From a virus: 62,292 bases of DNA. The notes below the pieces were generated by a model that ran no database searches, was not told the origin of the DNA, and worked only from the letters and a program-made list of their open reading frames with translations. Below, in pieces: positions 1-9,141 of the stretch; position 1 is the stretch's first letter, and each line of letters begins with the position of its first letter. The translations under genes and the position numbers were made by a program. Where the stretch lies: the IMG/VR virus record IMGVR_UViG_3300047443_000063, positions 1 through 62,292 of that record, one strand, 5' to 3'.

Positions 1-24
1 TATTATGGCGCCCGCAACGCAAAC

Positions 25-112
25 GGAGGTGTGGCCGAGTGGTTTAAGGCAACGGTCTTGAAAACCGTCGACTGTAACAGGTCCATGAGTTCGAATCCCA
101 TCGCCTCCGCCA
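25..112 (+). tRNA. tRNA-Ser (anticodon UGA)
   Basis: Full cloverleaf with a long variable arm typical of tRNA-Ser. The acceptor stem GGAGGTG (25-31) pairs with CGCCTCC (102-108), the discriminator is G109 and CCA is encoded at 110-112. The seven-base anticodon loop CTTGAAA (57-63) gives anticodon TGA at 59-61. The prophage core repeat starts inside the anticodon loop, so the 3' half of this gene was supplied by the phage and the gene was restored on integration. Confidence 0.97.
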
Positions 113-113
113 T
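57..113 (+). repeat. attL core
   Basis: This segment is identical to 57687-57743 over 57 bp, starting in the anticodon loop and ending one base after CCA. The base before the core differs (T56 versus A57686), as does the base after it (A114 versus C57744). These differences define the exact repeat ends. Confidence 0.93.
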
Positions 114-126
114 ATTTGTACGTCAG

Positions 127-150
127 AGCCCTGATTATTCAGGGCTTTTT
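127..150 (+). terminator. Phage-borne copy of the tRNA terminator
   Basis: An 8-bp stem AGCCCTGA/TCAGGGCT with a TTAT loop is followed by a T run. A near-identical hairpin follows attR at 57755-57780. Because sequence after attL belongs to the phage, the phage brought both the tRNA 3' end and a replacement terminator. Confidence 0.85.
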
Positions 151-389
151 CGTTTCTGGGGTTTGCGTTTTCTTTCCGTCCCGAACTGATCGTTTCCGCA
201 TCTTTTCGGCCATTTCCGCAACTCCCTCTCTGAAACCTTCGGAAATCATTCCAGACTTCCTCGCCCTCTCCTCGGCGTCCAGCCGACCGTACATCCCCCA
301 AAATCCTACAGCTCGTCGCTCTCTCCTCGCCCGACCCTCATGCCTCGATTACTGTACATCCAGACAGTACACAGCAAAAGGCGCCTCCC

Positions 390-764
390 GTGGATCCCCT
401 CGACATCGAAGACACCAGCGACTGGCTTGGATGCCCGACCGAATTGGAAACCATCAAACACTATGCACGCATGCTGGAAAACGAGATCCAGGAACTAACC
501 CTGCAAGTACGAGCGGCCAGGGAAAATATATTCGGCCTGGTGCAAATGCATGCAGATGCGTCCGAGGAGTGCAGTCGACTTCGAACCGAGCTCAAGCAGC
601 TGAAAACAGAGCTTGCCGAAACAAGCAGGAAACACTCCGACCTTCTCAGTGCCTCGAACAGCATCCTGATGATGAAGGACCGGAAGTTGGCCGGTTACCA
701 GCAAAAACTTCAGGAACTGACCGGATACACCTACCCACAGTCGACGCCCCACCGACTAAGCTGA
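390..764 (+). CDS. Hypothetical coiled-coil phage protein
   Basis: A 124-residue protein starting at GTG 390, with a weak purine-rich stretch (AAAAGG) about 8 bases upstream. Residues 20-110 are almost wholly helical with heptad-like spacing of L, I and M (for example the segment around CSRLRTELKQLKTEL), so a coiled coil is likely. No catalytic motif is visible. It is the first gene inside attL and lies just before the broken SRAP gene. Function unknown. The GTG start and lack of a strong ribosome site leave some doubt about expression. Confidence 0.55.
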   Translation: MDPLDIEDTSDWLGCPTELETIKHYARMLENEIQELTLQVRAARENIFGLVQMHADASEECSRLRTELKQLKTELAETSRKHSDLLSASNSILMMKDRKLAGYQQKLQELTGYTYPQSTPHRLS

Positions 765-788
765 AATCGGCAATCCGAGGGCATGACC

Positions 789-1448
789 ATGTGCGGACGA
801 CTTTCCCAATACAGCGGCATTCACGACTTCGTCGCAGCGCTGAGCATGCCCAATGCACTGGTCAACAATGCCGGCGATCTTCCGTTCGAGCGTTACAACG
901 CCGCGCCTCTTCCACCAGTAAGGCGGTTATCTGCATGCCGACATGGTGCGCTGGGGCTGGCGGCCGCATTGGGCCAAGGACCGCGCCGCGCCGATCAATG
1001 CCCAGGTAAAGAAAGTCGCTCACGGACCGTTCTTCAGAGCGATCTGGCCACACCGGGCAACCATCGCGATCAACAACTGGTTCGAATGGGCCGATGAAGG
1101 TGGCCCGAAGAAACAGCCCTACCTGATCCGCCGAAAAGACCGGGCGCCAATCCTGTGCGCCGCGATCGGCCAATACCCAAGCGCCGAGTTTGGGCCGAGT
1201 GAATATGACGGCTTCGTGATCATTACCGCCGACAGTAAAGGCAGCATGGTGGACATTCACGATCGCCAGCCGGTGACGCTCACCCCGAGCTGGCCCGGAA
1301 ATGGCTGAATCCGGCTACACCGAGAGAACGCGCCAAGCAGATGGTGCTGTTGCAAGGAGAGCCTGCTGAGGCTTTCGGGTGGTTCAAGGTTGATCCGGCC
1401 ATGGGAAGTGTGGGGAACATAGGGGGCAATCCACTGCTTCCTCAGTGA
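789..1448 (+). pseudogene. SRAP (YedK/HMCES-type) gene, two frameshifts
   Basis: SRAP proteins crosslink to abasic sites in single-stranded DNA through the cysteine exposed after Met1. The reading begins MCGRLSQY at ATG 789 (GAGGG seven bases upstream), which puts Cys at position 2 as the chemistry needs. The frame shifts between about 912 and 930, continues as HADMVRWGWRP with INAQ, NNWFEW and the histidine of DIHDRQPV, then shifts again near 1285-1287 where one base is missing before the GAGCTG that would encode EL. The last frame runs to TGA at 1446. The catalytic residues are still readable across the three frames, so the decay looks recent, unless the breaks are sequencing errors. Confidence 0.85.
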
Positions 1449-1584
1449 GCGCTCCTATCACTATTTCAAGCCCTCGATGTATGCGAATAGCCAAAATCCA
1501 GTTTTTAGCTAAACTTCCAAAAATAATGTTCCACAATGGGCGTCTACTCAGGCTTTACCATTTTTAGCTACACATGGAGGTGTC

Positions 1585-2061
1585 ATGGAGTACGATCCGC
1601 GCGATTTCCACACAGAAGAATTTAAACAAATAAAATCAGAAATAGGAATTCTGCTTGCGCGAATAGAGACGCTATTTAAGTACGCCCTAATTGGAAGCAC
1701 CGCCATTTATTCTTGGACCCTTATCTCAGTAACAGGAACTAGTGAAAAAGGCGTCTGCTTAAAAATCGATAAAGACCTTCTGATATACATTACATCTCTA
1801 CCACCAATATTGGTCTTCTGCTTCGGAGTGCTTGCGATCTCCACATACTTACACATCAAAACAATGGCATCATATTTACGCACCATTGAGAACATTTTAG
1901 GGTACACATCGCTTGGCTGGGAAAAGCATTGGGCAAAAATCCCACCAACAATCACAATTGTACTTTCTATATTTTTTTTCACTCTCTTATTTTCAGAGAC
2001 AATTGCCAGCCACTCAATACATAGCATCTTAAGCGCACATGAAAACTGTACAAAGCCCTGA
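1585..2061 (+). CDS. Small membrane protein, three predicted helices (moron)
   Basis: A 158-residue protein with TGGAGG four bases before ATG 1585. It has three hydrophobic spans at roughly residues 32-50, 66-90 and 122-145. Its DNA is clearly more AT-rich than the neighbouring phage genes, with many AAA and ATA codons, which suggests a separate origin. It converges on the minus-strand lysis genes. Membrane proteins at prophage ends often act in superinfection exclusion, but nothing in this sequence identifies a specific role. Confidence 0.75.
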   Translation: MEYDPRDFHTEEFKQIKSEIGILLARIETLFKYALIGSTAIYSWTLISVTGTSEKGVCLKIDKDLLIYITSLPPILVFCFGVLAISTYLHIKTMASYLRTIENILGYTSLGWEKHWAKIPPTITIVLSIFFFTLLFSETIASHSIHSILSAHENCTKP

Positions 2062-2080
2062 TTACAAAGTTCTTTGTAAT
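2061..2080. repeat. Perfect inverted repeat between convergent genes
   Basis: The arms ATTACAAAG and CTTTGTAAT are separated by two bases. The repeat lies between the stop of the plus-strand membrane gene and the end of Rz on the minus strand. It may be a weak bidirectional terminator, though it lacks a T run. Confidence 0.45.
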
Positions 2081-2122
2081 GCCCAGGTCTTGAACTCCCT
2101 ACCGAGCGAGCGAACGGCCTCC

Positions 2123-2629
2123 CTATCTATCCACCTCTTTCACATACGCTTGACACGCAGCCAAGGCGATCAATCCTTGGTCACCGGCGTCGGTGATGGC
2201 GATAATTCGTTGAGCATGCGCTGGGTCAAGTTGGGCGCGCGCTCCTCCATGAACCACGTCGCTGGTTTCGGTACCGGCTGGCACTGAGCTGCCACCGGCT
2301 GGATCCTCGGCAAGGAGGACTGACAGCCGCAGATCAGAAGTGGCAAGGCGATCGCGCAGACGAGCCTGATTGGTTTGAGCATCGCTCAGTTCCTTGTAGT
2401 GGGTTTGTTCGCTGGCCGACAGGCGCTGCTCGAGGGCCAGCCGCTTGTCCTGATCGGCTCGCACCTGAGCGGCAGCTGCATTGCTGATGGCGTCCAGGTC
2501 GTCCTGATGCAGGCCTGCCTGCTCGGCGAGCTGCTTACCGTAGCGCCAGTCCTGAACCTGCCAAGCGGTGCCGGCGGCGATGAGCATCAGCGCCAGAACA
2601 CCGGCCGCCTTCCACACCACGGCGTTCAC
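2123..2629 (-). CDS. Rz: Rz-like inner-membrane spanin
   Basis: 168 residues from GTG 2629, whose GTGA overlaps the TGA of the endolysin gene, so translation is coupled. One N-terminal hydrophobic span (about residues 6-24) is followed by a long alanine/glutamine-rich periplasmic helix, the layout of i-spanins. Together with Rz1 it would bridge inner and outer membranes and fuse them in the last step of lysis. A separate gene (2170-2382) is nested within it in another frame, as in lambda Rz/Rz1. The ORF stays open upstream into the endolysin gene, but the coupled GTG is the sensible start. Confidence 0.85.
   Translation of the reverse strand: MNAVVWKAAGVLALMLIAAGTAWQVQDWRYGKQLAEQAGLHQDDLDAISNAAAAQVRADQDKRLALEQRLSASEQTHYKELSDAQTNQARLRDRLATSDLRLSVLLAEDPAGGSSVPAGTETSDVVHGGARAQLDPAHAQRIIAITDAGDQGLIALAACQAYVKEVDR
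2170..2382 (-). CDS. Rz1: Rz1-like outer-membrane spanin lipoprotein, nested in Rz
   Basis: 70 residues, entirely inside the Rz gene in another frame. A short signal peptide ends in a lipobox (LPLLICGC, lipidated Cys at residue 20), and the mature part is small and rich in proline and serine. This is the classic nested o-spanin design. Its partner is the C-terminal end of the i-spanin. Confidence 0.85.
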   Translation of the reverse strand: MLKPIRLVCAIALPLLICGCQSSLPRIQPVAAQCQPVPKPATWFMEERAPNLTQRMLNELSPSPTPVTKD

Positions 2630-3051
2630 GGCACATCCTTGAAGAAGGCGTGCCCGCCGAGCTTCAGCGTCTGCTTGGCCTTCGCCGCCCAGGCCGGAGC
2701 AGTCTTCATGGCGATCGCGTAATAGTGCGTGGCGCCGCCGGTGGGATCGGGCTCGGCACTGGACATCACCAGGTCGGCAGCCTTCTGCGCTTGGGCGAAC
2801 TGGCCGGCCGGGATCGGCTTCGCGCCACTCAAGTAGACGAAGTTCGGGTCGTTCGAATTCCAGCAGCTGAACTGGTACTTGGCTTGGCACACGCCGGCAT
2901 AGCCCTCCCCCCACCACGACTTCGTCTTGCCATCGTTTACACGGTTGCGAATGGTCCAGGCCACGGCGATCTGGCCGGCCAGGCTTTCGCCGCGCGCCTC
3001 ACCCCACAACGTGCGCGCGAGGATGTCGCGGTCTTTCTCGATTGCAGTCAT
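2626..3051 (-). CDS. Endolysin, SleB-type cell-wall hydrolase
   Basis: 141 residues. The N-terminal motif RTLWGEARGE carries the glutamate typical of the SleB/CwlJ (Hydrolase_2) lytic transglycosylase-like family, and the domain fills the protein. No signal peptide is seen, so export would need the holin genes at 28.7-29.3 kb, about 26 kb upstream in the same late transcript. The start is preceded by GGAG. The stop overlaps the Rz start. Finding the endolysin next to Rz but far from the holins is a split lysis cassette. Confidence 0.85.
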   Translation of the reverse strand: MTAIEKDRDILARTLWGEARGESLAGQIAVAWTIRNRVNDGKTKSWWGEGYAGVCQAKYQFSCWNSNDPNFVYLSGAKPIPAGQFAQAQKAADLVMSSAEPDPTGGATHYYAIAMKTAPAWAAKAKQTLKLGGHAFFKDVP

Positions 3052-3065
3052 TACTTTTCTCCAGG

Positions 3066-3091
3066 CAAAAAAATACCCGCTCAGTGGCGGG
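3066..3091 (-). terminator. Intercistronic hairpin with T run
   Basis: On the minus strand CCCGC and GCGGG flank a six-base loop, followed by TATTTTTTT. It lies between the tail-fibre chaperone gene and the endolysin gene. Confidence 0.7.
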
Positions 3092-3108
3092 CCTTCGATT
3101 GAGGTGGT

Positions 3109-3459
3109 TTATTCAGGTCGGGGCGGTCGATGGGATGAATCCGGGAAGTTTTCAGCGCCCTCTTTCCAGGCACGGACCTTGGTGCGATAGGAGAGCCATT
3201 GCACTCGGGTCCCCGGCATTGCACCCGCCTCCTCGCCGGTGGCTTCTTGCTCTTCCAGCGCCATCAGTTGGTTGGAGATTGTTTCGACCTCCTGATCGCG
3301 CCAAAGATTCTCGACGGCGACCATCTGGAAGCATTGTTCAGTAGCCAGGAAGCCGTCGTACACCCATTGAGGAATGTCCGCGCATAGCGTTTCGTCAGCA
3401 TCGAGCACCGTATCTTCCGACACGGCGCGCAACTCACCATTTTCCTTGATCGCGTACAT
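3109..3459 (-). CDS. Phage tail assembly chaperone-like protein
   Basis: 116 residues. Two starts are possible. ATG 3459 has GGAG at the right six-base spacing, while ATG 3465 overlaps the fibre-gene stop as ATGA but sits directly against the GGAG. The C-terminal half (QWLSYRTKVRAWKEGAENFPD, with the following PRP) matches the ending common to small tail-fibre chaperones (Phage_tail_APC type), which carry W..YR..L/V and FP signatures. It follows the fibre gene directly, where such chaperones usually lie. Confidence 0.65.
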   Translation of the reverse strand: MYAIKENGELRAVSEDTVLDADETLCADIPQWVYDGFLATEQCFQMVAVENLWRDQEVETISNQLMALEEQEATGEEAGAMPGTRVQWLSYRTKVRAWKEGAENFPDSSHRPPRPE

Positions 3460-3461
3460 GG

Positions 3462-4538
3462 TCATCTCCAAAACCTGTATCCGTTGGCCCTGAACTGAGC
3501 GACGTTGGCGTCACCCGCCGTTACCATGCAACTAAATGTGCCATCCGGATCCACAAGGATTTCCCCGGTAAAGCCTGTTGCCGGGCGCACAATTTCCCTG
3601 TGGCTTGTCACGGACACTGTGCCTACAGAGGGAAGGGAAATCCGGAGCGTGCCGGTGGTGTTCAGGTTCACCAGAATCCCTTTGACAGCCCAGGCGGTAT
3701 TGGGAGACATGGCTCTAGTGTTGACGGTAACGGGAACCGACGAGGCGGAGCTGAACAGCAAGAACGGCGAACCCGTTCCATCACCGATGTCGGCGTACAG
3801 CATCGAGTCGCCACGCTGATAGAACTTGACGAAGCCACCGGACGAGTTAATCAGTACCGAGCTAAGGTAGCGACGAGAGATATCCCCGCTCTTGATGCTT
3901 GCGGAATCAGTGTATTTAGATGGGGTGACCTGGTTGAGCTCGATAGCCAGCGCGCCGTTGCTCTCATATGCGTAGAGGTGATAGATCGACGATGCCGCCG
4001 GCATTTGCCCCGGAAGGCTGATATCCACACTGCTTTCAACCACTCGTCCTACGGATGGCAGATAAACAGCTCCAGGGCGAATAGTCATGCTGTTGCTGGA
4101 AGTCCACACCGCCTCAAGACCGCAGATGTAACCTCGCGAAGCATTGATCACCCCGAGAGCCGCACGAGCATCCAGCGCAGACTGTGCCCCCGTACCGCCC
4201 TTCTCCAGCGGCAGAACATCATAGTTGCCGGTGGTGCCGAGCGCGGCCATCTTGGGCCCGTATGAGTTGACCCAATCACGTACCTGGTCAGCCAGCAACT
4301 TCTGATAACCCTGCACCGGCATCACTGCATACGCCGCTCCGGTTGCGTTCGCGCCTTGGTAAGCTGGGAGGATCGAGATCACCAAGGCGCTGGCCACGTT
4401 CGCCACTTCGTACTGCCGGCCATCCGGGCCGATAAATGCATCACCGACTCGCGAATTTGCGGCAAAGTTTGTCCCAGTGCCGGTAACCGTGGTCGATCCG
4501 TTGTTAACGGCAACGGTTCCCGTTCTAAGCCATGGCAT
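3462..4538 (-). CDS. Tail fibre protein
   Basis: 358 residues. The N-terminal 110 residues contain the GTxxVxxGSxTVTGTGT(N/K)F motif found at the head of many tail-fibre and collar proteins, then LEKGGTGAxSALDARAALG, another fibre-junction signature. The rest is beta-rich with many S, T, G and V. It is placed after the J-type tip gene and before the chaperone, so it probably contacts the host receptor. The C-terminal part would set host range. Confidence 0.8.
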   Translation of the reverse strand: MPWLRTGTVAVNNGSTTVTGTGTNFAANSRVGDAFIGPDGRQYEVANVASALVISILPAYQGANATGAAYAVMPVQGYQKLLADQVRDWVNSYGPKMAALGTTGNYDVLPLEKGGTGAQSALDARAALGVINASRGYICGLEAVWTSSNSMTIRPGAVYLPSVGRVVESSVDISLPGQMPAASSIYHLYAYESNGALAIELNQVTPSKYTDSASIKSGDISRRYLSSVLINSSGGFVKFYQRGDSMLYADIGDGTGSPFLLFSSASSVPVTVNTRAMSPNTAWAVKGILVNLNTTGTLRISLPSVGTVSVTSHREIVRPATGFTGEILVDPDGTFSCMVTAGDANVAQFRANGYRFWR

Positions 4539-4561
4539 GGATTACTTCCTATTGAGAGGGT

Positions 4562-5239
4562 TTATACGACGATCTTTGCAAAGACGGCCGGCATGAAGAA
4601 GGCGAACGGGTTGCTGAATCCGTCAGTCACGGCGTATAGCGTCCCGGTTGTAAAGTCCCACAGGGTTTTAACCAGTCGTCCAGATCCAGCGCCGGTGACC
4701 ATCTTCATTCCGAAAGTGTTGATCAGCAGGTATTCGTTTTCTGGAAAGTTGAATGGAACCGTGTAGAAGTTTCGGGTGCTGGTAGTTTCTGACGTCTCGG
4801 ATCTAACGTATGTCCAGTTCTGGAACGATCGCGTGAACAGCGCGGTCGGGGTCCCTGAATCGAACAACAGCTTTGACGAGCCGTCCCATAGCCGTAGGCC
4901 GAAAGATGCAACCGGCTGTGCACCGAACGTTGCCGCAAAATAGCGGCCGTTGGGCTGATTACTGTTCACGTTATAGGCTCGGACGTAGAACCCGGTCCAG
5001 TTACCTGCCGACCCAATCACCTGCATGGCCGTAAGACCTGCACTCCCCCCGGTATCGGGCCGGCAGAAGACCAATGGCGGCTCCTGGCTGGTGATGACGC
5101 GAGGAAAAGAAGTGGACGAACCAAGCCCTGACTCCTGAGTCGGCGCATAGCGGCCGCTACAGATAACGTTGAGCCTCGCAAACTCTGAATCGATTACCAC
5201 CTGATTGCTGTTGTTACTGAAGGTCAGTCCATAACTCAT
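4562..5239 (-). CDS. Hypothetical tail-tip/fibre-associated protein
   Basis: 225 residues beginning MSYGLTF. The start ATG at 5239 overlaps the stop of the 107-residue gene before it as TAATG, giving tight coupling. It is rich in N, S, T, G and aromatic residues with a predicted all-beta character. Its first residues resemble those of the preceding protein (MAYGMRI), so the two may share an attachment segment. No domain is recognised. Its position between J and the fibre suggests a distal tail part. Confidence 0.65.
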   Translation of the reverse strand: MSYGLTFSNNSNQVVIDSEFARLNVICSGRYAPTQESGLGSSTSFPRVITSQEPPLVFCRPDTGGSAGLTAMQVIGSAGNWTGFYVRAYNVNSNQPNGRYFAATFGAQPVASFGLRLWDGSSKLLFDSGTPTALFTRSFQNWTYVRSETSETTSTRNFYTVPFNFPENEYLLINTFGMKMVTGAGSGRLVKTLWDFTTGTLYAVTDGFSNPFAFFMPAVFAKIVV

Positions 5240-5562
5240 TAGGCGAACCTGATAACCATCAAACGCATGGTCCCACTGGTGGAAAGACTGGCGGCAAAGG
5301 TGCGTGTGTAGTTGTAAACGCGCGCTATGCCTGAAACCATTTCCGTTTCAAATTGAAAAGCATTGTTTTCGTCATATGGCCCTACCGGTATCACGATCGC
5401 AACCGAGTTAGAGGCATCACTGCCCGCAACAGAGAAGTCCTGGTTCGCCTTCGTGTTGTTCGCAAAGGTGACCAGGGTCGACAGCACCACGCGCATCGTG
5501 AAGGAGTTCTCGTCGAGCTGGAGCGCCCCATCGCCACCCCAGATCCGCATTCCATAAGCCAT
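5239..5562 (-). CDS. Hypothetical tail-associated protein
   Basis: 107 residues starting MAYGMRIWG, directly after J (its ribosome site overlaps the J stop) and coupled to the next gene. Beta-rich, no cysteine, no known catalytic motif. Small proteins of this type follow J in several Pseudomonas lambda-like phages and are presumed to cap or decorate the tail tip. That role is inferred from position only. Confidence 0.65.
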   Translation of the reverse strand: MAYGMRIWGGDGALQLDENSFTMRVVLSTLVTFANNTKANQDFSVAGSDASNSVAIVIPVGPYDENNAFQFETEMVSGIARVYNYTRTFAASLSTSGTMRLMVIRFA

Positions 5563-5565
5563 TTA

Positions 5566-8500
5566 TCACCCCAGGTATCCAAGTCGCACACGCAGCACGT
5601 TGTTTGCGTCGTAGACCGAAACGTTCAGCGAGTTGATAACCAGCCGCCCCTGACTGGGGACAATGCCGTTGATTTCCAATGTCCCGTCCTTGTTGAGAAT
5701 CCAGCCCTGCTGGCCTGCGATGTAGTTGGTCGAGCTGATGTAACTGCCGATCTTCGCGTTAGTGATCGTCCCGTCCTTGATGAACGCCGAGTTCATGAAT
5801 ACTTGACCGCCAGTCACGGCGAACGGAGAAGACAGTGTGCCGTTGATGCCGTTGACCACCGCGAACGTATCCGCACTGACCAGGAAGGTGCTTTGCAACC
5901 CGGCCGGGCCATTCTCAATGCCGAGCCCTATACCGGCCGCGACGTACTGCCCCTGAGCGTTGACCTGCATCTTCACCGACCACATAGTGGTCAGCTTGCC
6001 GGCGGTGTCTGCATACGCCGTGGACGTCTGCTGGATAGCCGCCGTGTTCTGCCCTACAGAAACGCCGAGCTGCTCTACTTTTGTCGCTGTAGCCGAATTA
6101 GTGGTGGCCACCACCTCTTCCAGTTCAGTGATGTTCGCCGCGTTCTGACCAATCTGCGCGTCAAAGGTGGTCAATCGACGAGCGGTAGCCTCCTCATTCG
6201 TAGCGCGGACTTTGCTTTCTGTGGCTATCGCCGCGGTGCTGGCCCAGCCCTTGAGGGCGTCGGCCAAATCCCCTTCCCCGTTATCGTCTCGCGACGATGC
6301 CCGAAGCGCCTCGAACGCAGTCGCTTGGGCGGTGACCACGCCATCGAGTTCGGTTATCTCGGTGGTGTTGAACGCAACCTGCGAAGCCAGACCGTTTGCC
6401 GTTTCGATAGACTTGCCAATGTCTAGCCAGTAGGCCGGGTTCGGCGGCGGCGTGTTGAGCGGTACAACCCCGATCGCCTGATAGAGGCGCTGTCCCAGTC
6501 GGACCATGTCCTCGTCGACATAGGTCTTCTTCGGGTCGTAGAGCAGGATGTTGTCGAGCGCATCGATCTGCGCCTGAAGGCCTGGGATTTTCTCGATTTC
6601 GTCCAGCAGGTCCTGACCCAACTCCGATTTAGTGATCTTGCCGGCGATCATTTCCAGAATTGCTGTGGCGTCGGCGCTCGACTGCCCCTGTACGCCAATT
6701 CCCACCGGGTACCACGGACCGATATTGCCGATCCGGTCCACCAGGCGCGCCCAGAAATAGAAGGTCACGCCAGCGGCAAGGCCCAGCAACGAGAAGTCGC
6801 TCTGCGGGTACGACAAGTCCGTCAGCTTTGTTGCCGCCTCCAAACTGGTCGTTGGCCCGTACCAAATCTCGGTGCGCTGGGTGTCCTCGGCGCCGGCTGG
6901 GAAACCCCACTTCAGGTAGATGCCGAACAACAGCGGCGTAGCCGTCAGGTATGACACTGCCGGCGGCAGACCTTCCTTGCCCTTGAGCTGGGTGAGCATC
7001 GAGTTGCGCCAGATCGACGAGATATCGAAGGCACTCACCGCACGGACCCTGGCCAGATAGGCGCCGGCATAGATGCCCACCACGTCGACACTGGTCATCC
7101 CGGTGCGCTGCAGCTTGATCCAGTTGCCGCTGTCCTTGCGCCATTCCACGTCATAGGCAACCGCACCGTTCACCGCGGGCCAGGTGATGGTCATGGTGGC
7201 GACGGCGATGCCCTGCGAGACGACAGAGTTCGACGTGACGGTGACGCTGGCCGGCGCCGGAACAACGGTGATCGGGATCACGCTGATCGGCCGCTCTTCC
7301 AGTCGGGCGCCGGTGTCGATGTAAGCGAACTTGCTCGGCTCGTACTGCAGCGCGCTGATCTCGAAGTCGCCCTCGGCCGTGCGCCGGGTTCGCAGCACAC
7401 GATACAGCGGAATCGCCAGATCATCGGCGTCCAGCGCCCACTGCAATTGTGGTAGTGGTGCTTCGCTGTAACTGGTGGTCACGGTCACAGCGCGGTTGTT
7501 GACGCTCTGCACGGTGCGACCCTCAGCGCGCCCGCCCGGCAAGTTGATGATCAGCCGATCGCCAGCCTTGGCCTGGGTGTCACGATCGAGCATCACCACG
7601 CGACCCGCAACCGCAGAGATGCGACCGCCCACCTCTCGACCCGCCAGCAGCGAATCCGCCACCGGGATGATGTGGCCAGGGAGCGGAATCACCCCTTCCA
7701 TGCCGGTTTTGAACGAGACGGTGCGGTCCTGGTTGTTGCTGAGGATCGCCCACTTACCGCGGCGCTGGGCTTCGGATGCCCGGGTGCAGCCAATGGCGCT
7801 CAGCTCGGTTGGCTTATCGCCCAGGCGGCGCTGAAGATTCAGATCCGCGAACGGAATGACGTCGGTGTCATAGTTGTTAGCCGGGTTGTCGTAGCTGACC
7901 AGCGCTCGGGTGTAGCGGGTCTTCGCCGAGGCGCTGCCGTAGGAGAACTTCCCGTCGATGACGTTGGCCCGAGTGAACACGTAGTCGAAGTCCTGCGCGC
8001 GCGGCATGTCGGCTTGCATCACCAGTTGACCCTGGGCCCAGTAAGTCATGCCCCGGTAAATGCCGGCGATGTCTCGCAGCAACGACCAGGCGTCAGCCTT
8101 GCCCTGCAGGTTCATGTCGCACAGGAAACGCGGCTCGGTACCGCCGAGGCCGTTCGGAACAAGCTGATCGCAGTATTGAGCGATTCGGTACAGCTCCCAT
8201 TTGTCGACCATGAACGGCTTGATGCGCTTGCCCAAGCCGAATCGGTCTTCGGTGCAGATGCCGAACGTGATCCAGGCCGGGTTATTGGTCCAGGCCTGCT
8301 TCATGCTGCCGTCCCAGGTGCCAGTGTAGGTGCGTGCGATCGGGTCGTAGTTGCTCGGCACCTGCCAGCGGCGCGCCCGGCACTTCACTGTGACGGCAGG
8401 GATGTTGGTGAACTGCTCGGCGTCGAATTCGATGTAGAGCAGCGCGGTGTTCGGATAGCGCAGCTTGGCGTCGATGACTTCGGTGAAACCGGCGATCAAC

Positions 8501-9126
8501 ATGGTGTCGGCAATCTTGTTGCTGTTCTGGTTCGCCGTCAGGCGGCGCACGCGGATCTGCCAGCCGGTGGTGGCGTCCGGCAGATCGATCCGGCGTGAGC
8601 GCTCGTAGCGCGTGGTGGTCTTGCCGTCTACGGCGTCCACCGCCACCTGTTGATAGGCGCCGCCGTCGGTGGCCACGTCGATGGCGTACTCGATGCGGTA
8701 GCCAACAATGTTGCCTTCATCATCCTGGCGCTGGAGCGCTGGCCAGGCGAAACGCACGCGTACGGCCGACAGCTGAATGTTGGTGATCGAGCGCACCCAC
8801 GGGGAGTCGCTGCGCAGCTCGACGTTCAGTGAGGTCTCGTTTTCAACCGATGGGATACCCGGAATGTAGGTCTGGTCCACCGAGCCCGGGCGCCAGTCCC
8901 ACTTCACATTGGGGAAGTTGTAGTTGCCGCTCGCGTCCCGGATCGGGGTGTTGTCGAGGTAGATGTCGTAGTCGGTCGGGGCTTCGTCGAACTCACCCTC
9001 GCCCACGGCGATCAGCAGCTTGGCCAAGTTGGTCGAGCGCAGGCTGTCGCTGGCCTCGGTCGGCGACTTGGGCTTGCTGCTACCGCCCTTCTCGCCGTGG
9101 ATGTCGATCTTCTGTGCTGCGCCCAT
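5566..9126 (-). CDS. J: Tail tip host-specificity protein (lambda J-like)
   Basis: 1186 residues, close to lambda J. The N-terminal part carries the J-type hub (LAVGEGEFDEAPTDYDIYLDN then the segment with WRPGSVDQTYIPG), the middle contains fibronectin type III-like beta repeats (around residues 640-800), and the C-terminal 250 residues have the DUF1983-type helical repeats (TATKVEQLGVSVGQNTAAIQ) ending in a beta tip. It forms the central fibre at the tail end and recognises the receptor. The start ATG has GGAGGAAAGC upstream, right after a terminator-like hairpin. Confidence 0.93.
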   Translation of the reverse strand: MGAAQKIDIHGEKGGSSKPKSPTEASDSLRSTNLAKLLIAVGEGEFDEAPTDYDIYLDNTPIRDASGNYNFPNVKWDWRPGSVDQTYIPGIPSVENETSLNVELRSDSPWVRSITNIQLSAVRVRFAWPALQRQDDEGNIVGYRIEYAIDVATDGGAYQQVAVDAVDGKTTTRYERSRRIDLPDATTGWQIRVRRLTANQNSNKIADTMLIAGFTEVIDAKLRYPNTALLYIEFDAEQFTNIPAVTVKCRARRWQVPSNYDPIARTYTGTWDGSMKQAWTNNPAWITFGICTEDRFGLGKRIKPFMVDKWELYRIAQYCDQLVPNGLGGTEPRFLCDMNLQGKADAWSLLRDIAGIYRGMTYWAQGQLVMQADMPRAQDFDYVFTRANVIDGKFSYGSASAKTRYTRALVSYDNPANNYDTDVIPFADLNLQRRLGDKPTELSAIGCTRASEAQRRGKWAILSNNQDRTVSFKTGMEGVIPLPGHIIPVADSLLAGREVGGRISAVAGRVVMLDRDTQAKAGDRLIINLPGGRAEGRTVQSVNNRAVTVTTSYSEAPLPQLQWALDADDLAIPLYRVLRTRRTAEGDFEISALQYEPSKFAYIDTGARLEERPISVIPITVVPAPASVTVTSNSVVSQGIAVATMTITWPAVNGAVAYDVEWRKDSGNWIKLQRTGMTSVDVVGIYAGAYLARVRAVSAFDISSIWRNSMLTQLKGKEGLPPAVSYLTATPLLFGIYLKWGFPAGAEDTQRTEIWYGPTTSLEAATKLTDLSYPQSDFSLLGLAAGVTFYFWARLVDRIGNIGPWYPVGIGVQGQSSADATAILEMIAGKITKSELGQDLLDEIEKIPGLQAQIDALDNILLYDPKKTYVDEDMVRLGQRLYQAIGVVPLNTPPPNPAYWLDIGKSIETANGLASQVAFNTTEITELDGVVTAQATAFEALRASSRDDNGEGDLADALKGWASTAAIATESKVRATNEEATARRLTTFDAQIGQNAANITELEEVVATTNSATATKVEQLGVSVGQNTAAIQQTSTAYADTAGKLTTMWSVKMQVNAQGQYVAAGIGLGIENGPAGLQSTFLVSADTFAVVNGINGTLSSPFAVTGGQVFMNSAFIKDGTITNAKIGSYISSTNYIAGQQGWILNKDGTLEINGIVPSQGRLVINSLNVSVYDANNVLRVRLGYLG

Positions 9127-9141
9127 GCTTTCCTCCAGGCG

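Noticed and set aside
116-1009. Long 297-residue plus-strand frame near attL
   Set aside because: It overlaps the coiled-coil gene and the SRAP remnant in another frame and has no ribosome site or recognisable domain.
5353-8598. Several long plus-strand frames opposite gene J
   Set aside because: High-GC antisense shadows of the well-supported J gene; arginine-rich and without starts in good context.
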